From JBAXEO01 sp964541375 (GTDB taxonomy: Bacteria; Actinomycetota; Coriobacteriia; Anaerosomatales; JAAXUF01), in contig CAZIPT010000057.1 in the NCBI GenBank assembly GCA_964541375.1, positions 1-15,139 on the forward strand: a stretch of DNA of 15,139 nucleotides. Reading direction: 5' to 3'. Position 1 is the stretch's first letter, and each line of letters begins with the position of its first letter. Below, one piece after another: positions 1 through 7,345 of this stretch. Position numbers and translations under genes: made by a program. The notes under the pieces were generated by a model. The model made no database searches and was not told where the DNA came from. It was given only the letters and a program-made list of their open reading frames with translations.

Positions 1-873
1 GTCGACTTGGGCCGCGAGCGCATCTCACTCGGCCTGAAGCAGACCCAGGAAGATCCGTGGAAGCAGCTCGTCCAGAACTTCCCGGTCAGCGCGATCATCG
101 AAGGCAAGGTCACGAAGCTCGTTCCGTTCGGCGTCTTCGTCGAGCTGGGCGACGGCATCGAGGGGCTGGTTCACATCTCCGAGATGGCCAAGGGCCACGT
201 CGAGACTCCCGACCAGGTCACCCAGGTCGGCCAGGTCGTCCACGTCAAGGTCATGGATGTCGACCTTGAGCGCCGCCGCATCTCGCTTTCGATGCGCGCC
301 GCCGCTGAGACACTCGGCATCGAGATCGAGATCATCGGCGCTGAGCTCCTTGAGGAAGATGCCGAGGAGGCCGAGGAGTTCGCCGAGGTCATCGACGCCA
401 TCGCCGATGAAGCCGACATCGAGGCCCTCGAGGCTGACGAGCTGGCTGACGAGGCCGAGATCGTTGCCGAGGTAGCGGTCGAGATCGCTGTCGAGGCGGA
501 GATCGCCGCCGAGGTTGCCGAGGCCATCGCCGAGGAGGCCATCGAGGCCGCCGAAGCCGGAGAGATCACCGAGGACGAGGCCGCTGAGGCTGTCGCCGAG
601 GCCATCGAGGCCGAGATCGTCGCCGAAGAAGCCGCCGAGGTCGCCGTGGAGGCCGTCGTGATCGCCGCGATCGCCGAGGAAGAGGCCGAGGAAGCCGACG
701 AGGTCGCAGACATCGCCGACGCGCTTGCCGATGAGGCCGACCTCGAGGCCGTCGAGGCTGAGATCGTCGCCGAGGAGGCAGAGATCGAGGTCATCGAGGA
801 TATCGCCGAGGAACTCGATGCCGAGGCTGAATCCAAGGTGAAGGCCAAGGCTGCCAAGAAGGCCAAGGAGTAA
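1..873 (+). CDS. rpsA: 30S ribosomal protein S1, 3' part, with long Ala/Glu-rich tail
   Basis: The reading frame is open from base 1, so the gene begins upstream. The first codons (VDLGRERISLGLKQ) are the end of one S1 repeat, followed by the QEDPW linker. One complete S1 RNA-binding domain follows at about 85-300, with the motifs GVFVELGDGIEGLVHISEM and DLERRRISLSMR. S1 helps the 30S subunit bind and unfold mRNA. After the domain comes an unusual tail of about 170 residues (roughly 316-831) made almost only of Ala, Glu, Asp, Ile, Val and Leu. About 60 of its last 150 residues are acidic and none is basic. It ends in a short Lys-rich segment (KVKAKAAKKAKE). Family members often carry a short acidic C-terminus; this one is far longer. 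An intrinsic terminator follows the stop by about 20 nt. The S1 call is firm; the role of the tail is unknown. Confidence 0.95.
   Translation, partial: VDLGRERISLGLKQTQEDPWKQLVQNFPVSAIIEGKVTKLVPFGVFVELGDGIEGLVHISEMAKGHVETPDQVTQVGQVVHVKVMDVDLERRRISLSMRAAAETLGIEIEIIGAELLEEDAEEAEEFAEVIDAIADEADIEALEADELADEAEIVAEVAVEIAVEAEIAAEVAEAIAEEAIEAAEAGEITEDEAAEAVAEAIEAEIVAEEAAEVAVEAVVIAAIAEEEAEEADEVADIADALADEADLEAVEAEIVAEEAEIEVIEDIAEELDAEAESKVKAKAAKKAKE
316..831 (+). repeat. low-complexity acidic tail-coding region of rpsA with an internal imperfect duplication
   Basis: The codons are mostly GAG, GAA, GCC, GAC, ATC and GTC, giving a repetitive gccgagg-type DNA pattern. Two stretches read as diverged copies of the same protein segment: about 364-474 (EEAEEFAEVIDAIADEADIE onward) and about 679-774 (EEAEEADEVADIADALADEA onward). 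Both run into EIVAE. Hydrophobic residues recur every 3-4 positions, so a long acidic helix is plausible (inference). Confidence 0.75.
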
Positions 874-894
874 GTAGCCGCAAGTAGTTGGCAC

Positions 895-938
895 ACGGAG
901 CCGAGGGCGCGCATCACGCCCTCGGCTCCGTTCTTTTT
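895..938 (+). terminator. strong intrinsic terminator after rpsA
   Basis: A perfect 15-bp stem (acggagccgagggcg at 895-909 pairing with 917-931) closes a 7-nt loop and runs directly into a T-rich tract (ttcttttt, 931-938). It lies just after the rpsA stop, so coaE and the genes behind it probably have their own promoter. Confidence 0.93.
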
Positions 939-994
939 GTGCGGAGAGCCCGTTGGGGGTGTGTTTTGGCCATGAGCTGTGGTACCCAGTAGAC

Positions 995-1612
995 ATGGTA
1001 GTCATCGTGCTGACAGGCGGTATCGGCTCGGGAAAGACCTTCGCCTCTGAGTACTTTGCGAGGCGGGGGGCGCTTGTCATCGACCTCGACCAGGTTGCGG
1101 CGCGTGCGATGGCGCCAGGAACGCCGGTCCTTGCGGCCGTCGTCGATACTTTCGGCGCGGGGGTTCTCAAGCCCGACGGATCGCTCGACCGCGAAGCGCT
1201 TGCGATGGCGAGTTTCGGCGAGAAGGCGAATGCCAGGCGCCTCGACGACATCGTGCATCCGGCCGTCGCCGAGGTGACGATGCGTGAGCTATCGGAGCTG
1301 GCGCTTCGCCCAGAGCCTCCTGAAGTGGTGATAGTCGAAGTGCCGCTACTCGCCGAGGCGCCCGACTTCGCGCGCTTTGCCGACGTAGTCTGCGCGATCA
1401 CCGGCAGCGAAGCGGCGCGCGTGGATCGAGCTGTCGGGCGGGGCATGGACCGCGCCGACGTCCTGCGTCGAGTGAGCGTGCAGGCGCCCGATTCCGAGCG
1501 TGTCGCGCTGGCGGACGTCGTGATCGACAACGACGGCACCATCGATGAGTTCATTGGCGAGCTGGATCGCTTCTGGGAAGGGCGATTCGGCTACGGCGGC
1601 GCGCATGACTAG
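995..1612 (+). CDS. coaE: dephospho-CoA kinase
   Basis: This enzyme phosphorylates the ribose 3'-OH of dephospho-CoA with ATP, the last step of coenzyme A synthesis. The 205-residue product has the P-loop GGIGSGKT (8-15), the IDLD segment (29-32), the HPAV motif near residue 88, VPLL (116-119) and the C-terminal ADVVIDNDGT motif typical of CoaE. Its length is normal. The ATG at 995 was chosen because it puts the P-loop at the usual distance from the N-terminus; an in-frame codon at 953 would add 14 unconserved residues. No Shine-Dalgarno sequence precedes 995. A weak -10-like tacccA at 983-988 would place the transcript start on the ATG, so a leaderless mRNA is possible. The 3' end overlaps the next gene by 8 nt, which indicates co-transcription. 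Confidence 0.95.
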   Translation: MVVIVLTGGIGSGKTFASEYFARRGALVIDLDQVAARAMAPGTPVLAAVVDTFGAGVLKPDGSLDREALAMASFGEKANARRLDDIVHPAVAEVTMRELSELALRPEPPEVVIVEVPLLAEAPDFARFADVVCAITGSEAARVDRAVGRGMDRADVLRRVSVQAPDSERVALADVVIDNDGTIDEFIGELDRFWEGRFGYGGAHD

Positions 1613-2174
1613 GGGTACCATCCGCTGGCTTCTTCTCGGCGTTGTCGTGGTCCTCGGCGGGGTCACTCTACTCTTCTTGCGGGGACCCTCGTTCTGGCAG
1701 CGACAGTACTACCCGCTGAGCTACGAGAAGCAGATTGCCGATTCGGCCGCGCGGCACCGCGTCAACCCGTATCTTGTCGCCGCGGTGATAAACGCTGAGT
1801 CCGGATGGGGCTCTGACCAGGTCTCGGGCGCTGGGGCGATCGGGTTGATGCAGGTCATGCCGGAGACCGCCCACGATCTGGCCGCGGCCAAACGCGTTGA
1901 CCGGAAGCGGTTTTCGCCGGACAAGCTGCAGGACCCGGCCACGAACATCGAGTATGGCACCGCGTACATCCGTTACCTCGTGGACCGGTACCACGAGATC
2001 GAGATGGCGCTGGCAGCATACAATGCGGGTTTGACCCGGGTGGACGCATGGGCGAAGAAGGGCGGCAACATCAGAGCCGCCATCGAGTTTCCGGAAACAA
2101 AGCAGTACGTGCTCAAGGTGATCCGCGGGAAAGAACGATACGAGGCGCTCCATCCGGACGCGTTCGTCAAGTAG
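1605..2174 (+). CDS. membrane-anchored lytic transglycosylase (SLT domain)
   Basis: This predicted murein lytic transglycosylase cleaves the MurNAc-GlcNAc bond of peptidoglycan with anhydro-ring formation. The ATG at 1605 overlaps the coaE stop. The 189-residue product has one N-terminal membrane segment (about 7-26, WLLLGVVVVLGGVTLLFL) and then an SLT domain outside the membrane. The catalytic Glu is E65 in NAESGWGSD. GLMQVMP (80-86) and AAYNAG (138-143) are the other hallmark motifs of the Slt70-like family. There is no LysM or other wall-binding domain. Genes of this kind lie between coaE and uvrB in some actinobacterial lineages (recalled, not checked), so the position is probably inherited rather than acquired. 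Wall remodelling is the likely role; the exact subfamily cannot be told from sequence alone. Confidence 0.92.
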   Translation: MTRGTIRWLLLGVVVVLGGVTLLFLRGPSFWQRQYYPLSYEKQIADSAARHRVNPYLVAAVINAESGWGSDQVSGAGAIGLMQVMPETAHDLAAAKRVDRKRFSPDKLQDPATNIEYGTAYIRYLVDRYHEIEMALAAYNAGLTRVDAWAKKGGNIRAAIEFPETKQYVLKVIRGKERYEALHPDAFVK

Positions 2175-2189
2175 AGAGCTGACACCACC

Positions 2190-4249
2190 TTGAATCAGAA
2201 CCGCTTCCGCGTCGTGTCCCCGTTCGAGCCGGCGGGTGATCAGCCCGTGGCAATCGAAGAGCTCGTCAAGGGTCTCGACGACGGGCTTCGGTATCAAACG
2301 CTTCTCGGCGTGACCGGGTCCGGGAAGACCTTCACCATGGCGAAGGTCATCGAGCGAGTGCAGAAGCCCACCCTGGTCATGGCTCCCAACAAGACGCTCG
2401 CGGCTCAGCTGGCCTCGGAGATCAAGGACTTCCTGCCCGACAACGCTGTTGTGTACTTCGTGAGCTACTACGACTACTACCAGCCGGAAGCATATGTCCC
2501 GTCGACCGACACCTTCATCGAGAAGGATGCATCGATCAATGCTGAGGTGGAAAAGCTTCGTCACGCCGCGACGGCGGCGTTACTGTCGCGCAAGGACGTG
2601 GTGGTCGTTGCGAGCGTCAGCTGCATCTACGGCATCGGCTCGCCCGAGGACTACGCGGGGATGGCGGTGTTTCTCGGCAAGGGCAAAGCCTACGACCGGG
2701 ACCAGCTGATTCGGGATCTGATCGAGATCCAGTACGACCGCAACGACTACGAGCTGCAGCGAGGGAACTTCCGTGTGAGAGGTGACGTCCTTGATGTGTT
2801 CCCGCCGTACGCGGACCACCCTGTACGCGTCGAGTTCTTCGGGGACGAGATCGATGCGGTGGCCGAGGTCGACCAGCTGACGGGCGAGGTGCTCACGACC
2901 TTCGAGGACCTTCCGGTCTGGCCGGCCACGCACTACGTCACCGAGAGGAGCAAGCTCGCTGCCGCAATCGGCACCATCCAAGAGGAACTACGTACCCGTC
3001 TCGTGGAGTTGCGTTCGGACGGGAAGTTGCTCGAGGCGCAGCGGCTCGAGATGCGCGTGAACTACGACCTCGAGATGCTGGCGACGATGGGCTTCACCAG
3101 CGGCATCGAGAACTACTCGCGTCACCTTGACGGCAGGGCTCCGGGCGAGCCGGCTAACACGCTGATCGACTACTTTGGCGATGACTTCCTGACCATCATC
3201 GACGAGAGCCACGTCACCGTTCCTCAGATCAGGGGAATGCACGAAGGCGACCGAAGCCGGAAGATCACACTCGTCGAGCACGGGTTTCGGCTACCCAGCG
3301 CGCTCGACAACCGGCCGCTGCGCTTCGATGAGTTCGAGGCGCGGGTGCCGCAGTTCGTGTACGTGTCCGCGACGCCGGGCGACTACGAGATCCGCGTCAG
3401 CGAGCAGGTCGTCGAGCAGATCATCCGTCCTACCGGGCTCGTGGATCCCAAGATCGTGGTCAGGCCCGTGAAGGGTCAGGTCGACGATCTCATCCACGAG
3501 ATCAAGGGCCGCACCGCGTCAGATGAACGCCCGCTGGTCACGACACGGACCAAGACGATGGCAAAGGACCGCACCGACTACCCCTTCGAGCCGGGCATAC
3601 GCGACCGCCAACTTCCCGCCGNNNNNNNNNNATCGAGATCCTGCGCGACCTGCGCGCCGGCGAGTTCGACGTGCTCGTCGGCATCAACCTGCGCCGAGAG
3701 GGACTCGACCTGCCGGAGGTGTCGCTGGTCGCAATCCTCGATGCCGACAAGGAAGGGTTCCTTCGCAACGGGCGCTCTCTCATCCAGACCATCGGTCGCG
3801 CTGCGCGCAATGTGTCCGGCGAGGTCATCATGTACGCCGACAAGGTCACCGACTCGATGCGATTCGCCATCGACGAGACCGACCGTCGCCGAGAGAAGCA
3901 GATCGCGTACAACGTGGAGCACGGCATCGAGCCGCAGACGATTCGCAAGGCCATCGCAGACATAGTGCAGTACATGCATGCAGGCGAGACGCAATCAACC
4001 ACGGCCGTCGAGGCGGCGCGCGAGCTCGCAAAGCTCCCGCTCGCCGAGGTGATGCGACTCATTTCCACACTCGAGGAAGACATGGCCGAGGCGTCCGCTT
4101 CTCTCGACTTCGAGTCGGCTGCCCGGTTGCGGGACCAGGCGGTGAAGCTGCGCGCGGAAGTCGAATCAAGCAGCACCGACGAGGCGCTCGACCGCCTGAA
4201 GAAGGGCGCCCGCAAGGGGAGCGAGTACGGCAGGCGTAAGCGGCGATAG
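2190..4249 (+). CDS. uvrB: excinuclease ABC subunit B, interrupted by an assembly gap
   Basis: UvrB is the damage-verifying helicase-like subunit of nucleotide excision repair. The TTG at 2190 lies 15 nt after the previous stop, with a weak agagag upstream, and gives the usual N-terminus (VVSPFEPAGDQP). Visible motifs: Walker A GVTGSGKT (40-47), the DNA-clamping beta-hairpin region YYDYYQPEAYVPSTDT (from residue 93), Walker B DESH (338-341), SATPGDYE, GINLRREGLDLPE, QTIGRAARN, and a C-terminal UVR domain (about 4045-4165) that contacts UvrA/UvrC. Ten Ns at 3622-3631 break the frame: 477 codons lie before, and the downstream frame resumes at 3632 (IEILRDLR). Matching the family motif between them needs about 20 missing bases, giving about 689 residues, a normal length. 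The gene is probably intact in the organism. Several residues beside the gap look like base-call errors (see findings). Confidence 0.95.
3622..3631. other. assembly gap (10 N) inside uvrB
   Basis: Ten consecutive N bases. The reading frame before the gap is offset from the frame after it. The conserved UvrB sequence between LH(S) and IEIL is about seven residues longer than the sequence present, so the N run is a placeholder. About 20 nt is the length that restores both frame and family length. Confidence 0.97.
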
Positions 4250-4286
4250 TAGTCTTAACCGGCCACCGGGCTGGATCAGGCAGCGG

Positions 4287-4315
4287 TTGCACGCTCCATT
4301 TGCTGGGCGTATCCT
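4287..4315 (+). promoter_or_regulatory. sigma70-type promoter of the arsR-cadA operon
   Basis: A -35 element TTGCAC (4287-4292) and a -10 element TATCCT (4310-4315) are separated by an ideal 17 bp. The expected transcript start, 6-8 nt after the -10, falls on or beside the ATG at 4322, so the mRNA would be leaderless. No Shine-Dalgarno sequence and no other in-frame start were found. Confidence 0.72.
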
Positions 4316-4318
4316 CGG

Positions 4319-4340
4319 TATATGAGCGCTCACTCATATA
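4319..4340. promoter_or_regulatory. ArsR/SmtB-type operator overlapping transcript start and start codon
   Basis: Perfect 8-bp arms (tatatgag at 4319-4326, ctcatata at 4333-4340) are separated by 6 bp. This AT-rich imperfect palindrome, 22 bp overall, is the form of site bound by SmtB/CadC-type repressors. It lies just downstream of the -10 element and covers the presumed transcript start and the first codons of the repressor gene. Autorepression by blocking initiation is the natural reading (inference). Confidence 0.82.
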
Positions 4341-4741
4341 GAGTTTTCACTGGCTCCGCGGTTGCGGGCGGGTCTCCCACTGATGGCGAGTGTTCCGCCG
4401 TCGAGGTCGACCGCGGCGCCCTGGACCGCGTTCGCGGGGGGCTCTCTTCCAACCTCCGCCTCCAGAGAACCGTAGCGATCTTCTCGGCATTGGCCGATCC
4501 GACGCGGCTTCGCATCGTCGACGCGCTGGGCATCGAGGAGCTTTGCGTCTGCGATCTGGCCGAGATCTGCGGGGTCAGCCAGTCGGGCGTGAGCCATCAG
4601 CTGCGTATGTTGAGGGACCTGGGCCTGGTCGCTTATCGCCGAGAGGGGAATCGCGCGGTCTACCGCTTGGCCGATGACCACGTGCTGACGTTGCTGGGTC
4701 AAGGCCTGGAGCACGCCGATGAGGGCGGGTGCAGTTCGTGA
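4322..4741 (+). CDS. ArsR/SmtB-family metal-sensing repressor (CadC/SmtB-like)
   Basis: This 139-residue winged-helix repressor is expected to leave its operator on binding a metal ion. The DNA-binding core runs from about residue 46 (ALADPTRLRIVDAL, then the recognition helix SQSGVSHQLRMLRDLGLV). Helix 3 carries ELCVCDLA (C75, C77), the soft-metal box of CadC/ArsR proteins, and C24 in the N-terminal extension could complete an alpha3N site. The C-terminal helix carries D118, H120, H131 and E134, the exact DxH-x10-HxxE spacing of the SmtB/CadC alpha5 zinc site. Cd, Pb and Zn are therefore the likely inducers. The ATG at 4322 lies within its own operator and is the only plausible in-frame start, which suggests a leaderless mRNA. 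The stop overlaps the ATPase start by 4 nt. Confidence 0.93.
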   Translation: MSAHSYRVFTGSAVAGGSPTDGECSAVEVDRGALDRVRGGLSSNLRLQRTVAIFSALADPTRLRIVDALGIEELCVCDLAEICGVSQSGVSHQLRMLRDLGLVAYRREGNRAVYRLADDHVLTLLGQGLEHADEGGCSS

Positions 4742-6948
4742 GCGGCCACGCGGGAGCCCTTAGGCACGCGACGTGGCGAGTGACCGGACTGGACTGTCCT
4801 GACTGCGCCCAGACGCTCAGTAAGGCGGTCGCGCTCGTGTCCGGCGTTACCTGCGCGGACCTCAACTATGCGAGCGGGCTCCTGCTTGTCGACTACGCCC
4901 CTGATACGGATCCTCGAGCTGCCGTAGTGGCCACCGTACTCGGCGGGGGATATGGGGTCGTGGCCGGAGATGGCGCGGGAACGGCGGGCGACGAACCACA
5001 GAACGCGTGGAGCCGCCATCGGACAACCATCGCTATGGCGGGATCCGGAACCGCCGGGGCACTGGGTTGGGCGCTCGCCGCGCTGACCAGCGCGGGCACA
5101 CTGGATCCGCGCATCGGCAACGCGTTGTCGGTCGCGGCCTATCTGCTGGCGGTCGCCCTCGGGCTGACGCTTCTGCTGCCGAGGGCGCTGACCTCGTTGC
5201 GTGCGCGAAGCGTCGACATGAACGCGCTCATGATCATCGCGGTGGCCGGCGCGGTCGGGTTGGGGGAGTACTCCGAGGCGGCCGCGGTCGTGTTTCTCTT
5301 CGCCGCCGGCGGCTGGCTTGAATCTCGCGCCGTCGCCCGAACCCGGGGGTCCATTCGCGACCTGATGGAGCTCGCACCGCAGTTCGCCAGGGTTCGGCGC
5401 GACGGAATGATCGTCGAGGTACTTCCGGGCGACGTGGTGCTTGGTGACACGGTTATCGTACGCCCTGGTGAGCGCTTCCCTCTGGACGGTGTCGTCTCCA
5501 GTGGAGACTCAGCCGCCGATGAGGCCGCGATAACCGGTGAGTCGGTGCCGGTCGACAAGGGCGCCGGTGACCTGGTGTTCGCGGGTTCGCTCAATACCAT
5601 CGGCCTTCTTGAGGTCACGGTCACCGCCCCCGCCAGCGATTCGACGCTTGCGCGAATCGTCTACCTGGTCGAAGAGGCCGCTGCAGCAAAGGCCCCGATC
5701 CAGTCCCTGGTCGACCGCTTCAGCCGCTACTACACGCCCGCGGTTGTCGGTCTGGCAGTGGCCGTGTGCGTCGTACCCGTGGTCGCCACCGGAGCGGTAG
5801 GGAGTGCGGCGGCCTGGAGCCTGTGGCTGTCACGCGCCCTGGTCGTGCTCGTGACAGCGTGCCCGTGCGCGCTCGTGATCTCGACGCCGGTCGCCCTGGT
5901 CAGTGCCATCAGTCGTGCCGCGCGCGCCGGGGTGTTGGTCAAAGGCGGAGCCTTCCTCGAGCTGGCAGCGAAGACGCGTGCAGTCGCCTTCGACAAGACG
6001 GGCACCTTGACGACCGGCCGACTCACGGTGGTCCGGGCTCATGCGATCCGCGGAAGAGATCCGATCGAGATCGTGCGCCTCGCCGCTTCGCTGGAAGTGC
6101 ACTCCGCGCACCCCCTCGCGCGGGCGGTGGTGCATGACGCGCTCGCCCGAGGTCTGACCCCACAGGGCGTTGACGACATGAGCGAGCTGCCCGGACGCGG
6201 TGTGAGTGGGCTGGTCGCCGGGTCGCGTCTTTCGCTGGTCAGCCCCGCGTTTGCGCACGAGCTGTCCAGCATCGATGGGGAGTTCTCCGAACACATCGAG
6301 TCCGCGGAGTCCGACGGTCTGACCGTTCTGGTTCTGGTGGAAGGTGGAGTCGCAGTCGGGTTTCTCGGCGTCGCGGACGAGGGTCGGTCGGACGCGCGCC
6401 AGGTGGTAGGTCAATTGGGCGCGGCGGGTATCGAACACACCGCGCTCCTTACCGGTGACAACGAGCGCACCGCTGCGGCCATCTCGCAACGGGCCGGGGT
6501 CTCGGCCTACCACGCGCGACTGCTGCCACAAGACAAAGCCGACGTGATCGAACGGTTGAAGTCGCGATACGGCATCGTCGCGATGGTGGGCGACGGTGTG
6601 AATGACGCGCCCGCGCTGGCGGTGGCAGATCTAGGTATTGCGATGGGTGTCGCGGGAAGCGACACCGCGCTGGAGGCAGCGGATGTCGCGCTGATGACGA
6701 ATGACCTCTCGGCACTGCCCGGGTTCTTCGCACTTGGCAGGGCCACGGTGGGGATCATCAAGCAAAACGTCGGCTTCGCCATCCTGGTGAAGGTAGTCGT
6801 GCTTGCGGCAGCCGTCGCCGGGCTCGCCAACATGTGGCTCGCGGTCTTCGCCGACACCGGGGTTGCGCTGCTGGTCATACTGAACTCGATGAGACTCCTA
6901 GCGGGCACCTGGGCAGGAACGACAGGGGTGCCGGTGAAATCCGAGTAA
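4738..6948 (+). CDS. cadA: P1B-type heavy-metal-translocating ATPase (Zn/Cd/Pb exporter)
   Basis: This inner-membrane pump exports divalent soft metals using ATP. From the GTG at 4738 the protein has 736 residues. An N-terminal HMA domain has GLDCPDCA (CxxC at 20-23). The actuator has TGES (266-269), the metal-binding membrane helix has CPC (375-377), the phosphorylation site is DKTGT (419-423), the nucleotide domain has the HP pair (458-459), and the hinge is GDGVND (618-623). Lys 685 and Asp 706 (in ADTGVALLVILNSMRLL) in the last membrane helices are the marks of the Zn/Cd/Pb subgroup rather than Cu pumps. GTG 4738 is preferred over GTG 4729 because gagggcggg (4721-4729) then sits 8 nt upstream and the start overlaps the arsR stop as GTGA, indicating translational coupling. 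Whether it is CadA or ZntA in substrate range is not settled. Confidence 0.95.
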   Translation: MSGHAGALRHATWRVTGLDCPDCAQTLSKAVALVSGVTCADLNYASGLLLVDYAPDTDPRAAVVATVLGGGYGVVAGDGAGTAGDEPQNAWSRHRTTIAMAGSGTAGALGWALAALTSAGTLDPRIGNALSVAAYLLAVALGLTLLLPRALTSLRARSVDMNALMIIAVAGAVGLGEYSEAAAVVFLFAAGGWLESRAVARTRGSIRDLMELAPQFARVRRDGMIVEVLPGDVVLGDTVIVRPGERFPLDGVVSSGDSAADEAAITGESVPVDKGAGDLVFAGSLNTIGLLEVTVTAPASDSTLARIVYLVEEAAAAKAPIQSLVDRFSRYYTPAVVGLAVAVCVVPVVATGAVGSAAAWSLWLSRALVVLVTACPCALVISTPVALVSAISRAARAGVLVKGGAFLELAAKTRAVAFDKTGTLTTGRLTVVRAHAIRGRDPIEIVRLAASLEVHSAHPLARAVVHDALARGLTPQGVDDMSELPGRGVSGLVAGSRLSLVSPAFAHELSSIDGEFSEHIESAESDGLTVLVLVEGGVAVGFLGVADEGRSDARQVVGQLGAAGIEHTALLTGDNERTAAAISQRAGVSAYHARLLPQDKADVIERLKSRYGIVAMVGDGVNDAPALAVADLGIAMGVAGSDTALEAADVALMTNDLSALPGFFALGRATVGIIKQNVGFAILVKVVVLAAAVAGLANMWLAVFADTGVALLVILNSMRLLAGTWAGTTGVPVKSE

Positions 6949-6966
6949 GACTGAGAGGGGATGGCC

Positions 6967-7341
6967 GTGGCGGACAACGAGGACTTCATGCGTTTTCTGG
7001 CGAGCTGGGCGCTCGTGCACGAGACAGCCGACGAGGGCTGGAAGTCGGCGGTCGCGCGCGGCAACGCCCAGGAACCGGGGGATATGGATTCCGGTTCTGA
7101 GGCATTCGTGGACGGCCTGTCTGCGATCATCGCCGAGCGCAAGGAGGCGCTCAAGTCCGAGCTTGCAGCTGGTGCCGATGGCGCCGGGGTCAGTCGCGCC
7201 GGGGTCAGCGAGCACCTGGACGAACTGCGCTTCGAGGTCGCGGAGCTTCGCGGTCGTTTCGAGTCCATGCAGGCGAGCCTCGACGCGATCCTGGAACGAA
7301 CCAAGGCCGTAGCGGACGACGGAACTGCCGGCAAGGCCTGA
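6967..7341 (+). CDS. small predicted coiled-coil protein of unknown function
   Basis: This is a soluble, acidic 124-residue protein that I do not recognise. It has no signal peptide, membrane segment or cysteine. The N-terminal half has an aromatic patch (FMRFLASWALVHETADEGW). The C-terminal part (about residues 80-115, with LDELRFEVAELRGRFESMQA) has a heptad-like spacing that predicts a coiled coil. The ribosome-binding sequence gagagggg (6953-6960) abuts an ATG at 6961 but lies 6 nt before the in-frame GTG at 6967, so GTG is preferred; ATG 6961 would add two residues. It starts 18 nt after cadA and ends 4 nt before the UbiB-type kinase, so it is probably in the same transcript. The short coiled coil next to an AarF/UbiB gene recalls phasin-like partners in other bacteria, a weak suggestion only. 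Confidence 0.8.
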   Translation: MADNEDFMRFLASWALVHETADEGWKSAVARGNAQEPGDMDSGSEAFVDGLSAIIAERKEALKSELAAGADGAGVSRAGVSEHLDELRFEVAELRGRFESMQASLDAILERTKAVADDGTAGKA

Positions 7342-7345
7342 CGGC

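Noticed and set aside
25..1554. 509-codon open frame on the minus strand across rpsA and coaE
   Set aside because: It is antisense to two certain genes. Its Asp/Leu/Gly- and Ser-rich sequence is the mirror of the GAG/GCC-rich tail and GC-rich codon use; no domain is recognisable.
3622..4249. uvrB as a true frameshifted pseudogene
   Set aside because: The frame change coincides exactly with the N run, and a 20-nt gap restores frame and family length.
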